64,000 bases of DNA from Sandaracinus amylolyticus. GTDB lineage: Bacteria > Myxococcota_A > Polyangia > Polyangiales > Sandaracinaceae. Position 1 is the first letter of the stretch, and each line of letters opens with the position of its first letter. The position numbers and the translations under genes were made by a program. The notes beneath the pieces are model-generated. The model searched no databases. It was not told where the DNA came from and saw nothing but the letters and a program-made list of their open reading frames with translations. This document shows positions 13,442 to 20,864 of the stretch, in pieces. Location of the stretch: assembly GCF_021631985.1 (NCBI RefSeq), contig NZ_CP070225.1:4030001-4094000 (forward strand), read 5' to 3'.

Positions 13442-15091
13442 ATGAACGCGAGCTTGGCCAGTCCCGCGCTGCCGCAGCGCATCGGCCCGTTCCCGATCCT
13501 CGCCCGCCTCGCGTGCGGCGGCATGGCGGAGGTCTTCCTCGCGAACCGCGCGTGCATCGGCGGCTTCCAGCGCCGCGTCGTCGTGAAGCGGATGCTCCCG
13601 CACCTCGCGCACGATCCTTCGCTCGCGCACGCGCTGCTCGACGAAGGACGCATGATGGCGCGGCTCCGCCATCCGAACGTGGTCGCGGTCGAGGAGCTCG
13701 GGAGCGACGACGAGTCGCTCTACCTCGTGATGGAGCTCCTCCGCGGCGCGAGCCTCTCGTCGATCGTGCGCGGAGTGCGCGCTCGCCGTCAGCGCCTCCA
13801 CCCTGTCCTCGCGATGCACGTCGTCGCCGAGATGTGCGCCGGGCTCCACGCCGCGCACGAGCTGCGCGACGAGACGGGACGCTGGCTCGGGCTCGTCCAT
13901 CGCGACGTCTCGCCGCACAACGTGATGCTCACCGTCGAAGGCGAGGTGAAGCTGATCGACTTCGGCATCGCATTCTCGAACGACGCACGCGAGAAGACGC
14001 GCACCGGGTTCGCCAAGGGCAAGTTCGCGTACATGGCGCCCGAGCAGTTCTCGGGCGCGCGCCCCGATCGTCGAACCGACGTCTACGCCGCGGGCGTCGT
14101 GCTCCACGAGCTGCTCACGGGAGGTCGCCTCTTCCAGTGCCGCACCGACGTCGAGACCGTTCGCGCGGTGCTCCACGACGCCGTGCCGCGCCCCAGCGAC
14201 CGCGTGCCGCGCCTCGGCGTCCCGCGTGAGGTCGAGGACATCTGCATGCGCGCGATCGATCGCGACCCCGCGGCGCGCTTCGCCACCGCGGCGGAGCTCC
14301 GCGCCGCGCTGCGCGCGCAGATCGTCGCGTCGCGAGAGCTCGACGATGCACGCGAGCAGATCGCGGAGCTCGCGGTCGCGCACGGCGACCCCGGTCTGAT
14401 CGGCGCGCAGCCGGCGACGACGCAGCCGAAGGAGACCGCGACGTTGCCCTCGGTGCCGTGGTGGATCGGCGGCGCCGTCTCGGGCGTCCAGCTCCGCGTG
14501 GCGGACGAGGAGGACGAGCCCTCGTCGCAGCCCATCTCGCTCGAGGTGCGGGTCGACGACGTCGCGCGGCCGCCGACCGGTGCGTCGCAGGTGATCCCGG
14601 TGCGTCCGACGCTCGACGCGCGCTGGCTGTGGGCCTGCACCGTGTCCGGCGCGGCGATGCTCGCGCTCCTGGTCGTGATGCATCGCTCGACGCTGCCCGC
14701 GAGCGACACCGCCGAGCCGTCGATCGACGAGGCGGCGACGGCACCGCTCCCGCTCGTCGCCTCCGCGCCGCAGCCGAGCGATCGCGTGCGCATCGCGATC
14801 GACAGCGTTCCGCCCGACGCCGAGGTGCGCACGAGCGACCGCACCCTCGGTCGCACGCCGCTCACGCTCGAGATCACGCGAGGCGAGGCCGCGATCCCGA
14901 TCACGATCACGGCGGCGGGGCACGTCACGGTCACGAAGCCGCTGGTGCCCGACGCCGATCACGACGTCCGGATCGAGCTGGAGCGCGAGACCGGCGCGAC
15001 GGCGCGACGCGCTCGCGATGCGCTGCGCGGTCCGAGCTCGTCGGTCGCATCGGCTGCGGCGCACGTGGAGCCTCCTGGCCTGGTGCCCTAG
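13442..15091 (+). CDS. Membrane-anchored Ser/Thr protein kinase with PEGA-like tail, 549 aa
   Basis: A strong GAAGGAGG site precedes ATG 13442. The kinase domain (about 14-285) has LACGGMAEVF as Gly loop, Lys49, HRDVSPHN (153-160) and DFG (173-175). The HRDVSPxN variant is characteristic of myxobacterial kinases. A long Pro/acidic linker leads to one transmembrane helix (about 394-414, WLWACTVSGAAMLALLVVM). The outer C-terminal part (about 450-515) matches PEGA-type surface domains (IDSVPPDAEVR, LGRTPLTLEI). It therefore spans the inner membrane with the kinase inside. The downstream receiver-like gene begins 18 bases after its stop and is probably co-transcribed. Confidence 0.92.
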   Translation: MNASLASPALPQRIGPFPILARLACGGMAEVFLANRACIGGFQRRVVVKRMLPHLAHDPSLAHALLDEGRMMARLRHPNVVAVEELGSDDESLYLVMELLRGASLSSIVRGVRARRQRLHPVLAMHVVAEMCAGLHAAHELRDETGRWLGLVHRDVSPHNVMLTVEGEVKLIDFGIAFSNDAREKTRTGFAKGKFAYMAPEQFSGARPDRRTDVYAAGVVLHELLTGGRLFQCRTDVETVRAVLHDAVPRPSDRVPRLGVPREVEDICMRAIDRDPAARFATAAELRAALRAQIVASRELDDAREQIAELAVAHGDPGLIGAQPATTQPKETATLPSVPWWIGGAVSGVQLRVADEEDEPSSQPISLEVRVDDVARPPTGASQVIPVRPTLDARWLWACTVSGAAMLALLVVMHRSTLPASDTAEPSIDEAATAPLPLVASAPQPSDRVRIAIDSVPPDAEVRTSDRTLGRTPLTLEITRGEAAIPITITAAGHVTVTKPLVPDADHDVRIELERETGATARRARDALRGPSSSVASAAAHVEPPGLVP

Positions 15092-15109
15092 CGCAGCGGA
15101 GGAGACGCG

Positions 15110-15589
15110 ATGCGACGTCGAGCCCTCTCGTCGATTCCACCGAGACCGATCGAGCACGCGCGCCGGCGCGATCGTGCGTCGGGCACGATGTTGCGAGCGC
15201 ACCCACGCGCCGAGCTGCTCGCGGGCATGACGGTGCTCGTCGTCGACAGCCACGCGGACACACGCGAGATGGTGGCGCAGTACGTCGAGCTGCACGGCGC
15301 GCGGGTCATCTCGATCGCGACCGCGGCCGACGCGTTGGTGGTGTTGAGGGCGTTCCAGGTCGACGTGTTGATCTCGAGCGCATCGACGCTCGACGACGAC
15401 GATCCCGGGCTCGCGCTCGTCACGCGGATGAGCACGCACCCGAAATGGCGCGCGATCGGGTGCGTGGTCGTGAGCTGCGAAGCCCAACCACGTGAGCTCG
15501 TCGGCAAGTGGCGACGCATCGTGGTGCTGCGGCGTCCGTTCGAGCTGGAGCGCGTCCTGACCGCGACGCTCCAGGTGGCGCCGCCCTGA
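15110..15589 (+). CDS. Receiver-like protein lacking the phospho-acceptor Asp, 159 aa
   Basis: GGAGGAG precedes ATG 15110. After a basic 40-residue head, the receiver fold starts TVLVVDSHADTREM (41-54), keeping one acidic residue (Asp46). The strand that normally ends in the phosphorylated Asp reads VDVLISSAST, with Ser90 in place of Asp, and the conserved Lys region reads VVLRRPFE, with Arg. A conventional phosphorylation switch is therefore unlikely; it may be a constitutive or protein-interaction receiver serving the kinase encoded just upstream. No output domain. Confidence 0.75.
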   Translation: MRRRALSSIPPRPIEHARRRDRASGTMLRAHPRAELLAGMTVLVVDSHADTREMVAQYVELHGARVISIATAADALVVLRAFQVDVLISSASTLDDDDPGLALVTRMSTHPKWRAIGCVVVSCEAQPRELVGKWRRIVVLRRPFELERVLTATLQVAPP

Positions 15590-15715
15590 TCGCGTCACCG
15601 GAGGCTCGCGCGGTCCGTCGAGCGCTCCGCAGAGCATCGGCGGTCCGAATCTCGACCCGGACCCTTCCGCAGAACGCTCCGCGCAATCGTCGACCTCGGC
15701 GACGAGGTCCAGGTC

Positions 15716-16321
15716 GTGTTCGCCGAGCGCGACCGCTTCTCGAGCGCGCGCGTGCGGCCGCACCGCGACGCGTTCATCAACTACTGGGCGGCGCTCCACG
15801 AGCTCCTGGTGTCGAAGGCCCGGCTCGGCACGGCCTTCGGCGACGACGGCGTTCGAGCGCAGGCGCTCCTCGACGCGTACTTCCCCGAAGGCGTGGGGTT
15901 CGCGCGGCTCGATGCGTACGCCGCCTGGTTCGAAGGCCAGCGCCGCCTCGATCGGATGGTCGAGGAATACCGGCTGGAGGAGATCGGAGCGCTCGCGGGC
16001 GCGGCGATGCTCACCGCGGTGAAGAAGGGAACCGCTGCGCTGGGCGAGGCGATCGGCGTCGGCCGGACGGCGCGCACCGAGGTCCCGAGCGCGACCGCGC
16101 TGCAGGAAGCGCTCGCGAAGCTCTCGCGCGCCGTGGGCGCCTACGCGCGCCTCCTGGCGGCGAAGGTGGACGAGGAGGACGCGGCGTCGATCGAGCGATT
16201 CCGCCGCGCGGTCGCTCCGATCGACGAGTACCGCGCGATGCGGGTCAAGGAAGGTGTCGTCGAGGAGCCCGTCGAGCCGGCGATCGAGCCCGGCGCGTCT
16301 CCGACTCCGGCGAGCGAATGA
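15716..16321 (+). CDS. Hypothetical protein, about 201 aa
   Basis: GTG at 15716 gives 201 aa: an N-terminal helical part, a middle rich in Ala/Leu helices with short Gly turns (LAGAAMLTAVKKGTAALGEA) that could pack as a helical bundle, and an acidic Pro/Glu tail (EEPVEPAIEPGA). Protein-like codons extend upstream in frame to about 15665 (RTLRAIVDLGDEVQV) without ATG, GTG or TTG, so the true start may be an unusual codon or the region is eroded. No family recognised. Confidence 0.55.
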   Translation: MFAERDRFSSARVRPHRDAFINYWAALHELLVSKARLGTAFGDDGVRAQALLDAYFPEGVGFARLDAYAAWFEGQRRLDRMVEEYRLEEIGALAGAAMLTAVKKGTAALGEAIGVGRTARTEVPSATALQEALAKLSRAVGAYARLLAAKVDEEDAASIERFRRAVAPIDEYRAMRVKEGVVEEPVEPAIEPGASPTPASE

Positions 16322-16367
16322 GGGCGCGAGGACATGCGCGATCCGCGCCGCCGCAGGGCATCGATCC

Positions 16368-18056
16368 TCAGCCGGGATCGATCGTGACCGCGAGATCCTC
16401 GCGCAGGCGATAGCCGCGGTCACCGGTGCGGATCGCGTCGCGCAGCCCGAGGCGGCGCAGCGTCGCGATCGCGACGTTCATGCGGTTCTCGAGGAGGCGC
16501 TCGCCGAGCCGCGCGTCCTCGGGCCACAGGCGCGCGACCAGGGTTGCGCGCGCAACCGTCACGCCGGGCTCGGCGACGCGCGCTTCCGCGAGCACGGCGA
16601 GGGTCCTGCGCAGCACCGGGCGCGACTCGAGGTCGATCGGCCGCGAGCCCTCGAGCGAGAACCAGCGTCCGTCGTGCGCGATCACGAGGCCGGGCGTGGG
16701 CTCGATGCGCGGCAGCTTCGACGCGGCCTCGCCGACGATCGCGCGGCGCGCGAGCGCGCACGCGACGCGCAGGTCGGCCCAGTGCGCCGCGACCGAGCCG
16801 CGCTCGATCTCCGCGAGCACGTCGCGCGCGTCGTCGACCGGCGCGCCCTCGGTGACCGCGAGCACCTGCTCGAGCACGCGCATCAGCTCGGCGCCGTACG
16901 CGGGGCCGACGCCCTCCTGCATCAGGAGGCGCGCCTGGGCGAACGCGGCGCGCGCTTCGGTCGGCCGTCCGGCGAGCGCCTCCGCAGCTCCGAGGAACGC
17001 GGAGAACGTGATGCGCGCGTGACGATTGCCGACGTCCTCGAGCACCAGATCGGCCTCGACGAGATCGCGCGCCGCGGGACGCGGATGGCCACGCACCAGG
17101 TGCACGACGCCGACCGAGCCGTGCACCATCGCGCGTGCCACGCGCGAGCCGCGCGCCATCGCGACCTCGCGCGCGCGGCCGAGGCAGTGCAGCGCGTGGA
17201 GCGGCCGTCCGGCGTCGACCTCGAGCATCGAGAGATAGAGGAGCGCGCGGCACTCGTTCTCGCCCTCGCCCCGCTCTCGCTCGAGCGCGATCGCGCTCTC
17301 GAGCACGCGCCGTCCTTCGTCGTGCACGCCGCGCTCGACGAGCACGATGCCGAGCTGCGCCTGCGCGCGACCGAGCACGTCCTTCGCGCCGATGCGCTCG
17401 GCGAGCAGGATGGCGCGACGCGCGTGGCGCGCGGCGTCCGGCGCGAGCTCGTGCGAGCCGATCGCGGCGAGCCCGACGTGCGCGAGCGCCTCGAGCGCGA
17501 CCAGCTCGTTCGACGCTGCGATCGAGCGCGCCACTTCGGTGTGGGCGCGCGCCGTGGCCCACTCGCTGCGACCGAACGCGATGCGGCCCTGCTCGAGCGC
17601 GACGCGCGCGCGCAGCTCGGGCGGCGCGTCGTCCCCGGCGCATTCGCTCGCACGATCGGCCGCGGACTGTGCGCGCGCGATACGGCCGTGGGCCCACGCG
17701 TCGATCGCGATGCGGAGCCAGATCTCGGCGGCGGCCGTTCCCCCGAGCGCGTTCGCGGCGGAGGCGGCGACATCGTAGGCGCGCGTCCGCTCGGCTTCGC
17801 CGCGCGCGATCGAGAGCGCCGCGAGCGCGCCCTCCGACGCGAGCGCGGGGTGCTTCGCGACGGCGCGCGATGCATCGTCGACCAACGTCGCGAAGAGCGC
17901 CTCGGCGCGGGCGACGAGCTTCGGCGCGGGCGCGTCACGTCCCGCGAGCAGCACGGGCGCGAGCTTCGCGGCCTCGCCCAGCGCCTGCTGCAGCGAGGAC
18001 GACGACGCGCCTCGAGAGCGCGTGCGAGAAGGCGCGGCGGCGGGACGACGTGCCAT
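16368..18056 (-). CDS. TPR protein with C-terminal winged-helix (OmpR-type) DNA-binding domain, 562 aa
   Basis: ATG at 18056. Residues about 60-450 are a long series of helical pairs with TPR-like spacing (ASNELVALEALAHVGLAA, DVLGRAQAQLGIVLVERG, ECRALLYLSMLEVDAG). Residues about 465-555 form a transcriptional-regulator winged helix: VLRRTLAVLAEA, then ARATLVARLWPED, a recognition helix LLENRMNVAIATLRRLGL and the wing IRTGDRGYRL. The order is the reverse of most SARP/AfsR-type regulators. It lies 53 bases downstream of the pseudokinase-like gene and probably forms an operon with it, making it a candidate transcriptional output. Confidence 0.85.
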   Translation of the reverse strand: MARRPAAAPSRTRSRGASSSSLQQALGEAAKLAPVLLAGRDAPAPKLVARAEALFATLVDDASRAVAKHPALASEGALAALSIARGEAERTRAYDVAASAANALGGTAAAEIWLRIAIDAWAHGRIARAQSAADRASECAGDDAPPELRARVALEQGRIAFGRSEWATARAHTEVARSIAASNELVALEALAHVGLAAIGSHELAPDAARHARRAILLAERIGAKDVLGRAQAQLGIVLVERGVHDEGRRVLESAIALERERGEGENECRALLYLSMLEVDAGRPLHALHCLGRAREVAMARGSRVARAMVHGSVGVVHLVRGHPRPAARDLVEADLVLEDVGNRHARITFSAFLGAAEALAGRPTEARAAFAQARLLMQEGVGPAYGAELMRVLEQVLAVTEGAPVDDARDVLAEIERGSVAAHWADLRVACALARRAIVGEAASKLPRIEPTPGLVIAHDGRWFSLEGSRPIDLESRPVLRRTLAVLAEARVAEPGVTVARATLVARLWPEDARLGERLLENRMNVAIATLRRLGLRDAIRTGDRGYRLREDLAVTIDPG

Positions 18057-18109
18057 CGAGCGGCATCGAGCTTCCCACGCGTGCGCGCACGCGACCAGCG
18101 CGCGGAGCG

Positions 18110-19306
18110 TCAGCGCGAAGCGCGCTCGATCTCCGCGACGATCGGCTCGTCGGAGCAGGCCCGCGCGCGGGCGATCGCGTCGCGCGCGGCGGCGTGTTCG
18201 CCGCGCTCCTGATGGACCCGCGCGACGACGAGGTGGGCGCGGGCGAGCGTAGCAGGCGAGAGCTCTTGGCGCCGAGGAGCGACGAGGAGCTCGATGTCGC
18301 CGATGTGCTCGGACGGAACCGGGGGAGGCGCGAGCGCGCGCTCCGCATCGGCGAGCGCGCCGTTGAGATCGCCGAGCTCGAGCCGGACCACGGCGCGCGT
18401 GAGGCGCTGGCTCGGCTCGTCGTCGAGCTCGACCGCGCGCTCCGCATCGCGCCGGGCGAGGTCGAGCTCGCGACGAACGAGCGCGAGACGCGCGCGCTGG
18501 TCGAGCGCGAAGGCGAGCGGATAGCGGGTGTAGTCGACTCGCGACGGGTGGACGGGCGCGGCGAGATCGGCCTCGAGCGAGTCGATCACGCGCGTCCAGT
18601 CGGTCGGCATCGGGCGTAGCTCGACGACGTCGGGGATCGACGCGGCGCGATCGCGCCATCGCCCGGGCGCGAGCACGTGGGCGAGCTGCGCCGCGCTCTC
18701 GACCCGAGCGAGCGCGCGTGAGAGCCGGGCGACTTCCATGCGCGGTGCGTCGATCTCGCCGACCCAGATCCGCGCGAGCCGCGCCGCCTGCAGCAGATCG
18801 CCGCGGATCGGTCCGATCGCCCGCACCACCTCGTGGTCGTGGTCGGGCGCGGCCGGACCGACCGCGGGGAACGCGACGCGCACCTGCACACCGTGCTCGC
18901 GCCGTTCGACGCCGACCTGCGCGGGAATCAGACAGCGATGCGCCCACCCCGCGGCATGCAGCTGGCCGAGCGCCTCGAGCAGCTGGAGCAAACACTCGAT
19001 CGCCTCGGACGCGTCGAGCGCCGGTGTCGCAGGGGGCGCCTCGACAACGAGCGGATCGCTCGCGATCACCGGGAGAAACGCCGGGCTCGCCAGGCGAGCA
19101 GCCACCTCCGCCGCCTGCAGCCGTCGCACGTGCGCGCGGCGATCGAACGCGAGCCAGTGTCGCGCGAGCGGCTGCGCGTCGTGGAGACAGTCGGTGTCGT
19201 CGGACGCGACGCGCACAGGGATCCCGGTGCGTGTGTCGCGCCCCTCCGACCATCCGAGCTTCGACCAGCGGGGAGCGTCGAGCCACCCGGGCCATGCCGA
19301 GCTCAC
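18110..19306 (-). CDS. Degenerate kinase-like (pseudokinase) protein with TPR tail, 398 aa
   Basis: GTG at 19306 overlaps the TGA of the 70-aa gene (GTGA), fixing the start. Residues about 1-210 follow a protein-kinase layout: after AIECLLQLLEALGQLHAAGW comes AHRCLIPAQVGVE, where HRD-LKP-N is replaced by HRC-LIP-Q, and no DFG Asp follows (VRVAFPAVG). It should be catalytically dead. Residues about 250-390 contain TPR-like helices (DYTRYPLAFALDQRARLALV, LARRDAERAVELDDEPSQRL). Together with the TPR/winged-helix protein downstream it may be a sensing and scaffolding module. Assignment as pseudokinase is from motif remnants only. Confidence 0.65.
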   Translation of the reverse strand: MSSAWPGWLDAPRWSKLGWSEGRDTRTGIPVRVASDDTDCLHDAQPLARHWLAFDRRAHVRRLQAAEVAARLASPAFLPVIASDPLVVEAPPATPALDASEAIECLLQLLEALGQLHAAGWAHRCLIPAQVGVERREHGVQVRVAFPAVGPAAPDHDHEVVRAIGPIRGDLLQAARLARIWVGEIDAPRMEVARLSRALARVESAAQLAHVLAPGRWRDRAASIPDVVELRPMPTDWTRVIDSLEADLAAPVHPSRVDYTRYPLAFALDQRARLALVRRELDLARRDAERAVELDDEPSQRLTRAVVRLELGDLNGALADAERALAPPPVPSEHIGDIELLVAPRRQELSPATLARAHLVVARVHQERGEHAAARDAIARARACSDEPIVAEIERASR

Positions 19307-19515
19307 GATCGCTTCCTCCCGCGAACGACGAGGATGCCGGCGAGCACGACCACGCCGATTCCGGCGACCACCTCGGTCGGCCGAGGTGTCGGCAGCGGGG
19401 CCTCGTCCCAGTCGGGACCCGGGCGCGAAGGCATCGGGATCGCGTCGGCGCTCGCCGGAGAAGCCGCGACGCACGTTCCGATCACGATCGCGAGGATCAG
19501 CAGCGCGCGTTGCAC
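19303..19515 (-). CDS. Small exported/membrane protein with MYXO-CTERM-like tail, 70 aa
   Basis: GTG at 19515 starts a signal peptide (ALLILAIVIGTCVAASPASA). A short Pro-rich linker follows, then one hydrophobic helix EVVAGIGVVVLAGILVV and a basic end RGRKRS. The helix plus Arg/Lys cluster resembles a sorting-type C-terminus, but the Cys typical of MYXO-CTERM is missing. It is translationally coupled to the pseudokinase-like gene and is probably its membrane-located partner. Confidence 0.6.
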   Translation of the reverse strand: MQRALLILAIVIGTCVAASPASADAIPMPSRPGPDWDEAPLPTPRPTEVVAGIGVVVLAGILVVRGRKRS

Positions 19516-19697
19516 GCTCGCAGTCTACTTCTCGGGCCCGCTCGCGAGACGGCAGATCGCCGATGCTCGCTTCGCGGCGCGAGGTGGTGGCTCAGCGGCA
19601 TCCGGACTTTCGTCCGTGAGCACGCGCGCAGACAGCGGGTGACGATCAGCCCCCGCATCGCGCCGCGGCCTCCTGTGGAGAGCCGAGATTGTCCAGG

Positions 19698-19898
19698 TCA
19701 GGCGGCGCCCAACGGTCTCGAGACGAGCTCCACCATCGCCTGGACCTCACGCTCGCCGACGAGCTTCACGAGGTCCGGGGCGCGGTCGCGCAGCATCCGC
19801 GCGAGCCTCTCTCGACCGAAGAACGGGGCCGCCTCGTGCGCCATCGCGTGCAGCTTCCGCCTTGCAGCGATGCGTCGAGAGAGGTCGCGCTTCTTCAT
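19698..19898 (-). CDS. Small basic helical protein, 66 aa; paralog of the island gene at 5233
   Basis: ATG at 19898 opens MKKRDLSRRIAARRK. About 34 of 55 aligned residues match the 74-aa island protein (5233-5457), including PFF, LVGERE and RPL. It lies 78 bases downstream of the PD-(D/E)XK-like gene on the same strand and may be co-transcribed with it. Function unknown; the pairing with a nuclease-like gene hints at a nucleic-acid context. Confidence 0.7.
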   Translation of the reverse strand: MKKRDLSRRIAARRKLHAMAHEAAPFFGRERLARMLRDRAPDLVKLVGEREVQAMVELVSRPLGAA

Positions 19899-19976
19899 TC
19901 GTGGCGCGGGTTCTAGTCGCGCGCGAGAAAGCCGCAAGGCCGACACCCGTGGTGGTGTCGATCCGACTCCGACATG

Positions 19977-20660
19977 TCACTCGGGCCACGCGACGATCAC
20001 GTCGGGAAGGTGCTCGGGATCGACCCGCAGCTCCCGCATCGCCCCCGGCGATCCGTGGTGCGCCGCCAGCGCCCGCGCGATCCGCTGGAAGAACGGGTAG
20101 AGCTCGGCTCGCTGGGCGTGGAGTCGGCTCGCGTACGCCCGCGCCTGGGCCCAGGCGTCGCCGCCCTTCTTCGGGTCGTGGGCGCGCGCCGCGGCCTCCG
20201 ACTTCTTGAGCTCGATCACGATCCATCGACCCCGCGACGGATCGACCGCGAGCAGATCGATCTTCGTGCGGTCCTCGAAGCGCCACTCCTGGTGCACGAA
20301 ATACGTGTCCGGCCACGGCAGCGCGAGATCGCCGCCGAGCGCTCCCGCCATCAGCCGGAGCGCGTGCCTCTCCTCCAGGCTCGGCCGCGCCAACGTCGCG
20401 CGCTTCGCGTCGTACCCCGCGAGCGCCCGCGCGACGTGCTCGGGCGAGGGAGGCAGCCGCGTGAGCACGTGATCTTCTCGGTCGCGACCTCCGACCCCGA
20501 TCATGCTCGCGCACGACGCGTCGAGCCCGAGCACCACGAGCCCGCGCTCGGTCGGTCGCAGGTACACGCCGCCGGGGATGCGCCCGTACGCGGCGCGCGT
20601 CGCGAGGTAGTCGTCGCCGCGCTCCAGCTCCTCGACCGCTCGCCGATGTCCGTCGCGCAT
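19977..20660 (-). CDS. PD-(D/E)XK nuclease-like protein, 227 aa
   Basis: ATG at 20660. Residues about 125-165 hold the nuclease core pattern: EWRFEDRTKIDLLAVD supplies the first acidic residue, and RGRWIVIELKKSEAA the E-x-K pair at the end of the next strand. The N-terminal half (beta-rich, GGVYLRPTERGLVVLGLD) is unassigned. The C-terminal part is helical. The layout fits endonuclease-NucS-like/DUF91 or restriction-type folds used for DNA ends or repair, but substrate cannot be told. The small basic paralog gene follows it. Confidence 0.65.
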   Translation of the reverse strand: MRDGHRRAVEELERGDDYLATRAAYGRIPGGVYLRPTERGLVVLGLDASCASMIGVGGRDREDHVLTRLPPSPEHVARALAGYDAKRATLARPSLEERHALRLMAGALGGDLALPWPDTYFVHQEWRFEDRTKIDLLAVDPSRGRWIVIELKKSEAAARAHDPKKGGDAWAQARAYASRLHAQRAELYPFFQRIARALAAHHGSPGAMRELRVDPEHLPDVIVAWPE

Positions 20661-20772
20661 CGCCCTGGTTTCCCTCCGCGCCACTCTCGCGTGAGTTTCG
20701 AGCGCCGTAATCGTACTGCAGCCGTGTGGCCGGAACTCTTGCACACGAAAACATTGGTGTGAGCAGGTTTAA

Positions 20773-20798
20773 CCGGTGCCGGTATTGACGAGCACCGG
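20773..20798. promoter_or_regulatory. Inverted repeat CCGGTGC-N12-GCACCGG upstream of the terpenoid fusion gene
   Basis: Perfect 7-bp arms at 20773-20779 and 20792-20798, about 70 bases before ATG 20865, in the 204-base region between the divergent nuclease-like and fusion genes. A spacer of 12 places half-sites about two helical turns apart (centre to centre 19), as for a dimeric repressor or activator. The spacer contains TATTGACGA. Otherwise I see only the GAGAGGAG ribosome binding site in this gap. Confidence 0.3.
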
Positions 20799-20864
20799 GG
20801 CCGGCCAGTACTCGCGCACTCGGCCGTGGGGTGAGGGCCCGGGGCGCGGCCGAGAGGAGTCGTC

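Noticed and set aside
7666-20808. Shared GGGGCCGGCCAG sequence before 7693 and before 20865
   Set aside because: Short GC-only matches are expected by chance in this genome and positions relative to the start codons differ.
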